From: Setomelanomma holmii
Taxonomy: Eukaryota; Ascomycota; Dothideomycetes; Pleosporales; Phaeosphaeriaceae
DNA length: 64,000 bases
Assembly (NCBI GenBank): GCA_010015745.1
Contig: ML978232.1
Span: 1 to 64,000 of the forward strand
Reading direction: 5' to 3'
Shown: piece by piece, positions 23,360-35,434 of the stretch
Layout: each line of letters opens with the position of its first letter
Numbering within the stretch: the stretch's first letter is position 1
Notes under the pieces: model-generated
Seen by the model: only the letters and a program-made list of their open reading frames with translations
The model's database searches: none
What the model was told of the DNA's origin: nothing
Position numbers and translations under genes: made by a program

Positions 23360-24556
23360 GCTGGACTTCTTTTTGTAAACGTGTTTTGTGTTTTTGGTGT
23401 AGGAGCGGGGATGGGATGAAGACAGTAGCTGGTTTGCTGAGCAGATGATATTTGGACTTGATTATCATCAGGTTTGTCGACTCAGATCTGATGGCATACA
23501 GTAGTGGTCGCAACAACATCGATGGCACTTTTTGAATTGAGTTTGCGTTGGTGGTGCGAGTATATTCTACCCGCAACGAGCCTCGATCTCAGGTGCACCT
23601 TTAGATTTGAGTCACAATCTTCTAGTATTGCTTAAATAGGCAAAAGGTACTCGGCTGGGCGACTTTACTTACGTGCTTCGGGGCTTGAATTTTTTCTTCG
23701 AGGCCCACGTTCTGTGCCTCTACGCCGCGTTCAGTGAGATACTACATCGTGCGTGCGCATAGCTAGATAAAAGCGGAGTTTGTGAGGTAAGCTCAAGCCG
23801 GTACAGCCAATCCTAGAGATAGACTTACGGAAGACGGTGAATCTGAGAGGCTCTGTGGACTCCAATTAGCTGCGAAGAGTATTCTACCTAGCCCAATATC
23901 TTTTGCTCTTAACTATAACAGTTCATATATGTATGAAACGTTAGTTATCTCACTGCGAGAAGGGAACGAGTAGATGGATAAGACCAGATTCGCATAAAGA
24001 TACTACAAAATGCCTCGCAGCGAGTTCAACAAACAACGACGACCTTTGCGCTCAAGTTGCGATTTAGCAGTACTTTGTGCTAATCGGCTCCTTAATGACA
24101 CCCTCGTTAATCAAGTCAACGTGAGTAGGGCCGATTATTCGGGAATGTAGTAGGGTCGTGTACTTTGCAGACCTAACAGAGTTTGCGCACGAAATTGCTC
24201 AGAACTGCAGCTTTTCATCGTATTTCTTGAGCCATTGGCACTGCAACATACACTGGGTTCGGTGTAACGGTTTGGGCGTGGCCCAGATCGACTCTAGTAC
24301 GAGCTGGGATAGCTCATGTACGGCCATGTATATAAGGAGCTCTGCCCACCTCAGATAGTCAATTCAGCGCAGTCCTCCCTCTGTACTGTTACATTCGGGT
24401 TATGCTGTCATACAGCCTACCTATACATGATGTTTAGCTGTTCTCAGATGTCAAAGCCGTTGATGCGGACCGGCGGTCGCTATCCCTCTCTTTTGCCGTG
24501 GCGTGCCTCAACATCCCTTTCTCTGGTATAAGTCCAAGATATCACCATGGATAGAC
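23360..24556. other. intergenic, no supported gene
   Basis: Nearly 1.2 kb, somewhat A+T-rich, without coding signal on either strand. It contains the 3' side of the sugar-transporter gene. Confidence 0.5.
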
Positions 24557-26279
24557 CTAGTGCACAGCTGTCACGTTGGTCCCTGCGAGCTTCCTCCTTG
24601 CATTTTCGATCCTCTCCATCTCGATTTCCTTTTCCGCGTCGCCGATATTGTCGGGTAGCAGGCCGAGCGCGCGTGCACCGAAGAGCAGGTCAATCTCTTC
24701 AAGAGTCAATTGTTTCGTCTCCTACAATAACGTCAACGTCTGTTTTCGTACCTAATGTTTGGAGAGTACTTACCTTGAACACGAAAAAGATTGTTGGCAA
24801 CGTGACAAGGAGATTGAATGCCACGAAGACAAAGTAGAACTTGTACGTTATCTTTCCAAGGGCGATTGGGGAGACCTGCGACCAGACTGTACCGACCAGC
24901 CAATTGCCAATACCTGTGGCGAATGCGGAACCTCGACCACGAATGCTGAGTGGCATGATCTCGGACGCATAGACCCATGAGATTGGTCCAAACGAGACGC
25001 TGAAGATGCAGGATACTGCGAACAGGAAGAAAACGCCTGCACCAGAAATGCCATCCTTTCGCGATCCAGTGGCGCCAGCGACCTGCCATCCAAGGGCAGC
25101 TTCGCAGATGAGCGCGATACTGATTGCGACCGTTCCGAAGAGCAGAGGCTTCCTGCGACCGACCTTGTCGAGGAAGAAGACGATGAAAAAGAAATTGAAG
25201 ATAGGCCCGACGACATTGTAGATGCTAGTCACGAGAAGGTTTCGGCTGCCAGTGATGCCAAGATTCCTGTACAGGATGGTCGAGTAGTATCCGATGACGT
25301 TGATACTGTGATTTGTTAGCCTGGTCCTGCGCGTCCGTGAGGCGATCAACATACCCAGTCATTTGACCAAACATTTGGATCAGCGTTGCGTGCATGAGAC
25401 GTGTTCGCCAAGTCGGGACAGTGAACATGACACGCCATCCAGGAGCTGTGATAGCCCTTTCGGCATCGATAGTGAGCTTAATCTCTTGGAACTCGGTTTG
25501 TATCCATTCGTCGTTGGTACCATCGTAGTGTAGCTTCTTGAGCACCTTCAATGCCTCTTCGGCACGATCCGTTTCGCATAAATAACGTGGGGATTCTGGG
25601 AAGAACATCATGCCGCAGAGGAGCATCAAGCATGGAGCGCATTGAAAAGCTAGTGGGAAACGCCAGGAGAAGGAGCTCGACGCTGGGACCTTGGACGACC
25701 CAAAGCCCACCCAGGTGGAGACGATGAAGCCGACGCCAATCATTTGCTGAGCGATACCGACGATCATACCTACATTTCGTCTTAGCATGAATAGCCATGG
25801 CCCTAAAGTAGTCACCACACACCTCTGGACTTAGGATGAGCGCACTCGGTCTGGTAAACTGGGACCGACATAGATAGCAACCCGACAGCCCAGCCGGCCA
25901 GGATTCGTCCAACTAAGACCATTGCAAGATGCTGTGCCGAGCATTGCAGGATGGCGCCTAGGAGATTGATGAAGGCACCGATCATTATGGTTTTCCGGCG
26001 ACCGAGACTGTCCATCGTGAAACCTCCCCTGTGCACACTGTTCAGCAACCAGCGCCATGCGTTGAAAAGGGTTCGTACTTACATCAGCGAACCAAACACC
26101 GCCCCTCCTGAGAATGTCGCATTGATGGCACCAATCGTGGCCGATTCCGGCGTCGTGTTGAATTCTTTGAGGAAGTTCGGTGATGCGATAACAATGGTCA
26201 TTACACCACTGTCGTATCCGAACAAGAAGCTACCAGTAGCAGCAAACGCCGCGAGGACAACATTGAAGATGAGACCCAT
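24557..26279 (-). CDS. MFS sugar transporter (hexose/oligosaccharide:H+ symporter type)
   Basis: Five or more exons on the minus strand, starting at 26279 (an in-frame ATG also lies at 26321) and ending TAG 24557-24559. The order of blocks is that of the sugar porter family: FLFGYDSGVMTIVIASPNF in TM1, the loop motif DSLGRRKTIMIGAF, GRILAGWAVGLLSMSVPVYQ, FFPESPRYLCETDRAEEA after TM6, then INVIGYYSTILYRNLGI in TM7, LDKVGRRKPLLFG, and YASEIMPLSIRGRGSA. A final exon encodes ETKQLTLEEIDLLFG, the ETKG-like end motif, and a charged tail. About 510 residues, twelve helices expected, plasma membrane. It lies downstream of and on the same strand as a GH31 alpha-xylosidase, so xylose or a xyloglucan oligosaccharide is a reasonable inferred substrate. 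Splices at 26092/26028 and the last intron check in frame. Confidence 0.9.
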
Positions 26280-26807
26280 CTTCACGACTGTTGTTCGCAA
26301 AGTCGAGAGGCAGACCAACAAACGATGACAGTCGAGGCTTGCGAAAGCTTAAGACACTTATACGACGATCCTGTCCAAGGCAAAATATAACTCCGAGACG
26401 CCATCAAGTCACGCCGTTGAGCGATGCAGGTCACATCGCGCCAAACCACCAGGTGAGCCTTTAGCCGGAACATCGCTCCTAGCTTCCATGAGCCGCTTGC
26501 AGTAGATGCGAAAGGGTCTGTTCATCGTTCGAAGAAACAAGCTTGTTGATCCCTAGGAACGCAAAATCCGGGGATGGAGGGTTGTGGTTGGGGTACAGTT
26601 TCGGTAGCGGGGCTGATGCAAGTTGGCGCCATCTTCAATTTCCCGCCAATCAATGCGACGAAATGTTGATCGCGCACGGCTCGCCTCGCGCACTGTCCTG
26701 AGTCGTGAAAGCGGCGCGGTTCTGCAGAACACCTGCATTGTTTCTCTTCAGTATGTGTACCGCCGAGGTATGCTAGAAAAGCTACTTGTGGAGGTCGATC
26801 CGCAATC
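26280..26807. other. promoter region of the sugar-transporter gene
   Basis: About 530 bases between two same-strand genes. No coding signal is seen. I found no operator that I can name with confidence. Confidence 0.4.
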
Positions 26808-29171
26808 CTAACCCAGTTTCGAGACCTTCCAATCGCCGCTCAGTAACTCGAGTCCTTTGAGCTCACCACCAGCATCAACTTCCAGGACGCCTTTATCGTT
26901 GCCGCTAGTATCTACCAGGCTTGCTTTGTCACCTTCCTTCACACCGTACAGTCTGACTTCTCCTCCGGAGCTCAGCCAATCATAGCCGAAGCCACCTTCA
27001 CCTTCAGCCTGTCCTAGAACCAGTACTGTGCCTTCGCGCACAAATAATGGCAATTGCAAGAAGCTGAACTTGTCTCGGATCCAGCGACCTCCTTCCGCTT
27101 CCTTGCCGTCCCAGAAACTGTGCCATCGGCCTGGTGGCAGATAGTACTCAACACTGCCATCTTCTTCGAAGACAGGTGCTGCAAGAATCTGACTTCCAAC
27201 CATGAATTGACGGTCAATGTACCACGCCGTGGGATCGTCTGGGAACTCCAAAGCAACAGCGCGTACGCTTGTGGGCCAACCATTTGTAATGCTCTCGATA
27301 GATTGAGCATACAAGTACGGCATCAATTGCCTCTTGAGCTGTACCCAGTGTCTCAGCACTTCCGTGCAATTTTCTGGTTCAGTCGAGGAGTTGTCGACGA
27401 GCCAAGGTACGCGGTACGAATTAGATCCGTGAAGACGACTGTGTGAGTTGAGCAGACCAAAGGCCACCCAACGCTTGTAAATCCATGGCGGCGGATTGCC
27501 TTCAAAACCTCCAATGTCGCTGGTCCAAAACGCAAACGATGCTAATCCCATGCTCAATCCTCCGCGAACAGACTCGGCCAGCGCGGCAGGTGTGGATTCG
27601 CAGTCGCCGCCCCAGTGGAGTGGGAACCTCTGGCTGCCTGCGCATGCAGTACGAGCGAACAAGATCGCCTCATTCTTGCCACGATATTCTTGAACCACCT
27701 CGTAGACTAGCTTATTGTATATGAACGCGTAGTAGTTGTGCATTCTGCTCGGATCGACACTCGTATCATGCCATTGCACGTTCTTCGTGGGAATACGCTC
27801 GCCAAAGTCCGTTTTGATTGAATCAACACCCATCTCAAAGAGCTGTGCCATGCATCCTCTGAACCATTCGCACGCGTCTGGATTCGTGAAGTCCACAACG
27901 GCCATTCCGGTCTGCCACAAGTCCCATTGCCACACATCGCCATTTGTCTTCTTGAGCAGATAGTCTTTCTCGGCGGCATACTTGAACACCGGACTAGCTT
28001 GTCCGACGTATGGATTCGTCCACACGCTCACCTTGTTAATGAGCTTGGCATCTTTGAGGCGTTTGATTTGACCTGCTGGATCAGGGAAATGTTCTGGGTC
28101 CCATATGAAGTCGCACCAATGAAATGCGCGCAACCAGAAGCAATCAAAGTGGAAGACCTCGACTGGAATGCGACTTTCTGCCATCTGCGAGCAGAATGAT
28201 TGCACAGTCTCCTCGGAGTAGGAGGTCGTGAATGATGTACTAAGCCAAAGTCCGTAGGACCATGCAGGTACACGGTTCGACTTTCCTGTGAGGACGGAAT
28301 ATTTCGTTAGAACTTCCTTTGGTGTCGGTCCGTAGATGATGTACCACTTCAATCGCTGGCCTACCACGGTTGTCTGCAACCTACAGCATCGTTCACTCCC
28401 GATCTCCAAATCAATCTTGTCCGGCGTGTCGACGAACACACCGTATCCTCTCGAACTCATCCAGAACGATATGTTCTTGTAGGCTTGGTCACTGGACGTG
28501 CCGCCATCCTCATTCCAAACCTCGATATCTTGCCCGATCTTGTTCCAGGCACCAAAACGCTCGCCCAAGCCGTGAATTGACTCGCCAACTCCCAGCTCTG
28601 TTTGAGTGAACACATAATGCTTGTGAGCACTCAGATCTTCAACTTGCTTGGGTGTGCTGAGCGTGGGCGAGTATGCTAAGCCAACACTGCGATTGAGTAG
28701 GGAAGTCAACGTCTTCGAGTCATTGGTGGAGTGAAACTTGATGTCAAACGTGTGCTCGTCGCCACTGACGGTTGCGCTTAACGTGCCGGACGTTATTGTG
28801 GTTCCCTTGCCATCTGCACTCTTCTTGACTTCTCCTGTCACTTCTGGCTTGCCGTCAGGGAAGAGTTCAAAGTCTGGTCCTGGACGTCTTGCACCGGCAT
28901 GGTGGGTCACCTCGACGGAAAGTACACCATCGAATTGTGCTTCGAGCTCGACTGAGAGAGTAGCGAGATTTAGCGTGTCGCCTCGAGAGAATATTTTCCT
29001 GGTTGGACATAGAAGTGTGACGGCTTTGTTGTCCTTGCGGGGCTTGACAGTGTATACTTCTTCTGCATATTGTACTGTGTGCTCTGGGCTCACCAACCAC
29101 ATGCCTGTATTCGGTCAGCTTAGTCCAGTTCTCTTCTTTTCCAGCTTGTTCTCACCATCGCGGAACTTCAT
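26808..29171 (-). CDS. GH31 alpha-xylosidase (YicI-like)
   Basis: Two exons: a 16-nt first exon 29171-29156 encoding MKFRDG across the junction, then 29104-26808. The product has about 770 residues. The N-terminal sandwich ends in GVGESIHGLGERFGAWNK, and the (beta/alpha)8 barrel follows. The nucleophile lies in GVDSIKTDFGERIP (Asp about 438), and the acid/base Asp in HWGGDCEST. ARTACAGSQRFPLHW and FWTSDIGGFEG are also diagnostic. The KTDFGE form and HFDCFWLRAFHWCDF point to the alpha-xylosidase branch rather than alpha-glucosidase. The enzyme removes alpha-1,6-xylose from xyloglucan oligosaccharides such as isoprimeverose. No signal peptide is visible, so it is expected inside the cell, acting on imported sugars. 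A CreA-like site (GCGGGG, 29395-29400) lies about 220 bp upstream of the start. Its neighbour on the same strand is a sugar transporter. Confidence 0.93.
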
Positions 29172-30279
29172 CTTCAATGTTGTATTGTTGTCGTTGAACA
29201 GCGAGCAGGAGTCTCAGATGACGTCTGTGGTAGATGTAAGGCGGCTCTTGCAGACCCTTGCATGCATTGGCAGAAGTAATCATACGCTTCTGATGCCACT
29301 AGGAGTCGCGGTCCGGGCCATGTTGGCTGACGTTGTTGTATGGACGGAAGTTTCGGTATAAATGTGTCCGCGATCCCCTCCTTCCTTCTACGCTGCGGGG
29401 CACGAATTTCCATATGCACCTTCGCAATGTCACCATGAGCACGCGTTAAAAGCAGGCTCAACTGCCACCGGCTATACTCGACAATAATCGCCATGGGCGT
29501 GATGGACATATGTGAATATCGCGATGGTCGCTGAAGATGTTTTGGCCGGCGTGCGCTTCAGCGAATCTGTCAACAAGGCCTCGGTTCGGCTTTCCCTTCC
29601 GGCTCTCCGCGCGTTACAATGGCAAAGAACACGCAGTAACAGCTCAAAGGAACGCCAAAGCTTCGAAAGCAGCGTACGGTCGTCGAAAACGTGCGCCATC
29701 GGGTCTACATATCAGAAATGAATTCCTTCACTCTCAAACAGTTGGTTCAGCCAGTTTCTCTGTGCAGGACTTGCAGTGGCAGACGATCTCGGAGCCGCGC
29801 GTCAACGTTTGAGCCACTGCACAATCGCCAACACCAATGATCGGCATGGTCCCATCTTCCTCGGCCAAATTCTGCTAACAACGCGACACCGACAGGACGA
29901 ATTGGAACCGTTGGCGATGGCGGAAGGAATCAGCTGCCTGCCAGTGTCAAACCTTAACTATCCTCCGGACCCCACTCCCCCACCTTGGGCCTCTATCGCC
30001 GAATCTTGGAAAAGGATACCCTTTGACAACACATGGAATTTCGCAAGCTAATCTTATATCTCGACCTGCGATAGGTGCCAGACGCGGTCATTTCCTCAAC
30101 ACATCGTCGGCGGGTCCCTTGAGACAGCGCTAGCGCTACAGATTTCGACGTCTTTCAAGGGAACCGCACTTTGTATCGTGATGTTTGCCACTGCACTCAC
30201 AGTGTGTACCAAAATTCTGCTGATACCTCACGCTATTCATTGAAAGACTGCGAAAAATCTTACAAGCAAATTCGACACC
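29172..30279. other. intergenic; divergent promoter region
   Basis: About 1.1 kb between the minus-strand GH31 gene and the plus-strand EthD gene. No gene is supported. It holds the single CreA-like hexamer noted at the GH31 gene. Confidence 0.45.
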
Positions 30280-30660
30280 ATGCCGCTCTCTGTAATGGTT
30301 TTCTACACGCGACGCCCAGATTTCTCTCCTGAACGCTTCAAAACCTACATGGAACAACAGCACATCGCCATCCTCAAAGAGGTCATGGGAGTTCATTATC
30401 CACTCAAGTACCCGCGACGCTACGTCGAGTGCGTCGAGTCCGGTGTTGGTGATCGTTTAGGCGCACCCGTTGCGTCGCGAAGGAATGGCGACCCCGCAGA
30501 TCCAGTTGTGCTTGTGGGATCGCCCAAAGACCTCGGCTGGGATATGATGGGGGAGATGATCTTTAGGGACGAATTGCACCTGCAACGGGGATTAGCCAAG
30601 GTCAACAGCGTGGACAGGCAGAGGGTGAAAGACGACGAGGAGAATTTTACCATTCCATAG
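30280..30660 (+). CDS. EthD-domain protein
   Basis: Single exon of 126 residues with no signal peptide. The start MPLSVMVFYTRRPDFSPERF and the following helix and HIAILKE match the ferredoxin-like EthD fold, in which a small dimeric barrel binds aromatic or polyketide substrates. DPVVLVGSPKDLGWDMM occupies the middle and the C-terminus is charged. EthD proteins take part in ether degradation in bacteria. In fungi they often occur with polyketide or anthraquinone tailoring, but no such cluster is visible here. The exact role is unknown. Confidence 0.72.
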   Translation: MPLSVMVFYTRRPDFSPERFKTYMEQQHIAILKEVMGVHYPLKYPRRYVECVESGVGDRLGAPVASRRNGDPADPVVLVGSPKDLGWDMMGEMIFRDELHLQRGLAKVNSVDRQRVKDDEENFTIP

Positions 30661-31656
30661 CGATTGAAGGTGGTAGTCATGGGGGAGAGTTTCGATGCTT
30701 GAGGAACAGATCGAGTGCCCGAGAGCTGTTCTGGACGATAAGATGCATCCAATGGCGATCCTCCGCCATGCTCTTGTAACGAGGGAATCTGGGTGCGAAC
30801 CGCACCACACTATCCATGGGGGGCTATCCACTAAGCGCTATTTCGGAAAATCCATATCCTGGCAACTTTGAGTGAAAGAGCTCCTCGACATAAGGACAAG
30901 GATGCAGCCCACAAAGTCAATCAAGTCTGTCCTTGTTAAGACTCGCAAGATCGCATGACACGTAAACCTTGCAGCTGAATGCGACGGTTCACATTGTGCT
31001 ATCCCCGTCGTACATTTATCGAGGCACTCAGATCGCGCAACAGGCCGACGATAGCGACATTCACGAGCGCAACACAGCCTAGCGACGCAACATTTTGTGA
31101 AAACTAAACAACGCTATGAGAGACGTCGTGGCCGCGCACAGGCTGTTATTGCCTTCTTTGACGTGCTTCGAGGTATCTTGGACGGAACAAGTTTCCTTCT
31201 CATGCTTCTACCATCGCACGGTCGCAAGGTTCCCTCGATTGTTTTCACCACGTACGGCTTCCAAGTCATCGAACCCTCCTTTTCCACCTGGAAGCTGTCC
31301 GGATGCGCGCATTCACTTCTTGGAAGTATACTCTCACCGTGCAAGAGACATCTTTTTCAGCCTTTGACGAGGATGTTCCGTCAAGCACCTTTAGTACACA
31401 AGAAAGAATGTTTCGGAAATTACGGCAAAAATGCACCTAGAACATTTGAACACCGGAGGGTGTCGTACACCTCAAAATATCAATTCTGATTGACTTCTCG
31501 ATATTTCTTCTCCGATCCACATGGCCGAAGCTGACTTCTATGTCAAGCGAGTGTCAGCCAAACCTTCCACCTGCAGAAATCACTCGCTGGATGTTCCTTT
31601 TGCACATATGTCCTGCCAAGCCCTATCCGGCCCAAACTTCATCTCTAGATTGTCCC
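30661..31656. other. intergenic, no supported gene
   Basis: About 1 kb. The open frames found are short and lack protein-like pattern. It marks the left edge of the pseudogene-rich zone. Confidence 0.45.
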
Positions 31657-32813
31657 CTATAGGCGGGTTGTAGCCACGGCAGGACGAGCAGTAGTCATCA
31701 GCGTGGTTGCGTTGATAGCCGCAAAGTCCACGGCCGCCTGACCCTTCCACGGGTACATATCCTGAATAGCCTTGATATCCCATTCCGAGACCTTGAAATT
31801 CCGTCGCGGCTCTGTAATGATATACTTCTTATCCCCTATCTTCATCGCGAGCAGGTAACTATCCGGTTTTATTGGATCATCATCCACCGATTTCGGATCT
31901 GCCATCATTGTCGAGAAGTAGTGCATGATGAACGACTGGTCGTAGTTGTCCGACCCATGACCTTCCTCACCCAGAGGGTTCATGAACTCCAAACCCAAGA
32001 AGCCATAGTGCTGTGCTACGAAGATGTTCGTGCACAATTGGGTAGCACTGTAGTTATCTTGTTGCGCGCGCGACAAGGCGTCGGCGTACCCAACCACTTT
32101 GTCGTAGTTGTACTGAACGTACATATCGCGATCGGGGCGGGAGTGCTCGTGAAATAGACCAGAGGCGTGTCCAAGCTTATGTGTAGCCGCTACTGTCTGT
32201 TAGCATGCAAAACACCTAACTGCCGATCAAAACTTACTCCATTTCTTAATGGTGTCCGAAGTCCCGCTGTCAAACCTAAGTGCCATTTCATGTCGACCAG
32301 GTACTCCGTCTTTGGTATATTCGACCGTAGTCCTCGAAGCACCGTCCTCTCCTGCAAGCTTCTTGATGACAAGTGCGTCACCCGAGAACTCGTTGTTCCA
32401 CTGGCCATTGAGGAGATAGCGAAAGGGCCAGGCACCACTAGATTGGAATAGACGTTCGAGCTGGAGTGCATGACCGCTGCCTGCTCCAGGTTGGCCGAGT
32501 TCTCGAGACCATACGGCCGAATCTGCGCAAAGTCAGTGTCATTCGGTTGCACAATTGGGAGGCAGAGCGGAAACTTACCGTTGGCAATGACGTTTCCAAG
32601 GCCGTCCAGCGAGCTAATCTGCGAAACAGTAGCCTACTTTGGAGATGACAATTCTCGCCTCTGGCCAAAAGGCTCAAATGGCATCTCCCCAGATCCTGTG
32701 TCTGTTAGTAGCTGTCGACATGGGAGATTGGAGCAGAGAAGATCTTACTGGAGCCCGAAGGAAGCGAAGACAGACTGCAGGAATAGACCGATGATCAAGA
32801 AGTAGAAAAGCAT
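31657..32813 (-). pseudogene. secreted astacin-like (M12A) metalloprotease, inactivated
   Basis: Exon 1 (32813-32749) encodes a signal peptide, MLFYFLIIGLFLQSVFAS. Exon 2 resembles the start of the astacin catalytic domain (FWPEARIV...GYCFAD) but has TGA at 32674-32676 and TAG at 32614-32616 in that frame, then continues in another frame as SLDGLGNVIAN. Exon 3 gives AVWSRELGQPG and RHEMALRF. After the next intron comes the zinc site HKLGHASGLFHEHSRPDRD, where the family has HExxHxxGxxHExxRxDRD. The catalytic Glu codon is now AAG (Lys, complement at 32176-32178). The last exon has the YVQYNYDKV strand and the tail, with the Met-turn region not well kept. Introns still have good borders, so decay looks recent. 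An active form would have been an extracellular zinc endopeptidase. Confidence 0.82.
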
Positions 32814-33980
32814 GTTGTTGGTATTGATAGGTTGAGTGGAAGTGCAGAGTCCGGGTGGATCAATGGTTGCCAGTAGTAGTTGGGGGTTTATATATTAGAG
32901 GGAAGGTGAGGTTGCAGCTTCGTAAACGGTCGTTAGCAAGCGATGTGTAGTGAAAAGGTGGTCCTTTGGAAGCAAAATGGAGTGAACGAAGATCTGATTT
33001 TGGTCATTGTATCCAAGGTAAAGGCCGTCAAGCAATCTCGAGCGTTCGGTGGGAGGGTCCCGCTACGGAAGGTTTTCTCGAACACCGCGGCCGTCGACTA
33101 TTCATCAGTGATGCTTGCGGTATGGGATTGAAGAAAGTATCACTTTGAGTCTATGCCAGTATCCTCAGTAACGAAGAGTTGTTCTTGGGCTTAGATAAAG
33201 TACTCTCAAGGCGAAGTCTTCTTACCAGTTCTGCACTCTCTTACTCATCTGAATCCACATTACCTAGCCTACATGAACGATACGCCTAGACATTGGACCC
33301 AAAGACCTTGTACATTATCTCACGTTGGATAGACGCTGCCGGTATGTTGGATTATTGAGGCGATGGTATCGATGGGTAGTATTCTTGATCTGTAATCAAA
33401 TCGGGAGTGCTCGGACTCCAAGGCGGACTCGATATCAGCCACAGGTCGATCAGAAATACGACAGCTAGAATATGCTGTACAGGCACACTGTATGACATAC
33501 ACAACGTAAGATCAATACATCACAGCAGCGGAAGCGGTCGTTCACGTATGCAGATGAGTAGCGAGTAAGGGGACCGCAGGTTCCTAGGACTTGAGCAATA
33601 CCGCCAACACCAACGCGATAGATCGTATTCATCGATCCTTCAAGTATGTCATGTCAGATGTGAGAGGACAGAGCAGACATGAAGGAAGTAGAAGGTTATT
33701 GTATCGAGAGAGCTACAGAGAGCGATTATATACACAACCACGATGAGTAAGCGAGTGACAAAGAGTCACGTGAGAGATGCAGTTCACATGTACCTTGTGA
33801 ACTGAGGTGCCAGGCTGACAAAGTACTTGGAGGCTTATGATCTCTCATAGACTACTGCAGAGTACTTTTAGGAACTCCTCTCCATGCTCTTGATGTTCCA
33901 CACTGCTTCGTGCTGCCAGAACGCCTTGGCTTTCTTCGCACTTTGTTCTACTTGGTGAGAGGTGGCGTACTCTGAGTGCA
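32814..33980. other. intergenic, no supported gene
   Basis: About 1.2 kb, rather A+T-rich. No coding signal, repeat pair or RNA gene that I can support. Confidence 0.45.
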
Positions 33981-34793
33981 TCAGGCCGGACCCTCGAGCA
34001 TATCTCCATAACTCTTCGTCACCGTCACGACCGCAAAGTGCGGCTCGTATAGCTGGTCCTTCCAAAAACTTGGATCCGCTTTAACCTTTTCCATCTCCTC
34101 CCCTGGCATCTTTGCGATATTCGTCATGCCAAGTTAGCGCAGGATTGCGTCGATCATTTTGTAGCTGTCCCCCACAAGAGTGCAACCAACTGAAAAGGGT
34201 GAGATCGTGAGCAGAGTTGACTTGCATTGGAAGCTGCCAGGAATAGTCTTAACCTCGGATCGCAAACAGCCGTATTTGCCAGTTCTCGTGTTATAGTCGG
34301 CAAAACACCCAGGCGCGCAAACTCGAACGCTGATGAATTTTCCTCCAGGTTTTGGACTCGCAGCAATGATTTCCCGCATGCCTCTCAAATCGTTGACCTT
34401 GTAAGCGTGGTCAAATATCCAGTTGGCCTTGGTCATATCGTATAGGTCAAAGGCAGGAATCTCGATGCCTCGATCCATTAATGGTTTACTTCCGTCGCCC
34501 AGAAGCCAACGGATCCGGCTTCTTTCCAAACTCTTTGCGTCGATGTCTCGTCCAATCTGCAGCATTCAGTCCGAGATGTCGATCAAATCGACTTGTCTAG
34601 CGCCGCACTTTACGGCTTCGCGAGCGTATACACCGGAGCCTCCTCCAATGTCCAAAATAGTCAAGCCAGTGCAGTCGCCGAATGCAGACTCAATGAGTTC
34701 TGCCTCAAGACCAGCTACGGGAAGGTCCTCGTCAGCATTGTATTCTCTTGCTATCTCGTCATATTGCTGTCCTTTTCCGGACGCCGTGGTCAT
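33981..34793 (-). pseudogene. class I SAM-dependent methyltransferase with two in-frame stops
   Basis: One continuous minus-strand frame spells a small-molecule methyltransferase of about 270 codons. It begins MTTASGKGQQYDEIAREYN. SAM motif I is TILDIGGGSGVYAREA, followed by VDLIDISD. Then comes TGA (complement of 34566-34568), after which MLQIGRDIDAKS continues with no loss of frame. Later blocks are IFDHAYKVNDL, PGGKFISVRV and SYKMIDAILR, then TAA (34134-34136), then LGMTNIAKMPGEEMEKVK and the end YEPHFAVVTVTK. Both stops could come from single C-to-T changes (CGA to TGA, CAA to TAA). No frameshift is needed. No intron is apparent. It would act on an unknown substrate in the cytosol. Confidence 0.8.
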
Positions 34794-35230
34794 GGTTGCG
34801 GAACAAAATGCATGGAAATCCCGTCATATAATTTCGACTGTTTAAGTAAACAATGATGTAGCTATCAGCAGTAAGGTCTCTCGGTAGGTGAAGGTAGTAC
34901 AAAGCTTGAATTGGCGCATCTGAGGAACTTCATCTGAGATGAATATAGAGCGTGTTTTAGTAGTTCGCCAAATGGAATTGTTTCGCGCCCGAACCACCAT
35001 AGCATGTGGTGCTGATCTTGAGCCAAGACCTAGGCATGGTGAGATTAGTCGGCGTATACATACTCGAAGCCAATCAATCTCGTGGGTTAACGCACCTAGC
35101 CTTACTTACAGATCATCATTGATGAGCTGTCCCGTGTCGCACGTTGCTGATAATCCAAGCCTTGGCATCGCATGCCAGAGTGAATTGAAGTTGGGGCTGC
35201 CGAGCTTGCAGAGAAGATATTAAGCGAAAC
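34794..35230. other. intergenic, no supported gene
   Basis: About 440 bases between two gene remnants; no motif recognised. Confidence 0.4.
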
Positions 35231-35434
35231 GCGGAGCGGAACAACCGCTTCCGTCGCAATGACCTAGACGCCATCATTCAGCAGGGCTTACTTGATCATG
35301 ATGGGAATAGTGAGGGACCGTTGGCTATCGTGGTGTCAGGTCCACCAGGCTTGGCAGATGATGTGCGGTACAAGGTCATCAAGACTGCGAGAAATTCGAA
35401 GCAGAGCCGGCCTTACGTTCTGTTTGACACATGA
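35231..35434 (+). pseudogene. C-terminal remnant of a ferric reductase (FRE family)
   Basis: An open plus-strand frame without an ATG ends at TGA 35432-35434 and encodes about 67 residues. It carries the last conserved NAD-binding block of ferric reductases, AIVVSGPPGLADDVRYKVI, then RPYVLFD. Upstream there is no heme-bearing membrane domain and no FAD site, so at least 500 codons are missing. It was cut off from its gene by rearrangement or deletion. Confidence 0.72.

Noticed and set aside
31097..31489. 130-codon plus-strand frame
   Set aside because: No domain, no conserved-looking block, and a competing open frame in another phase.
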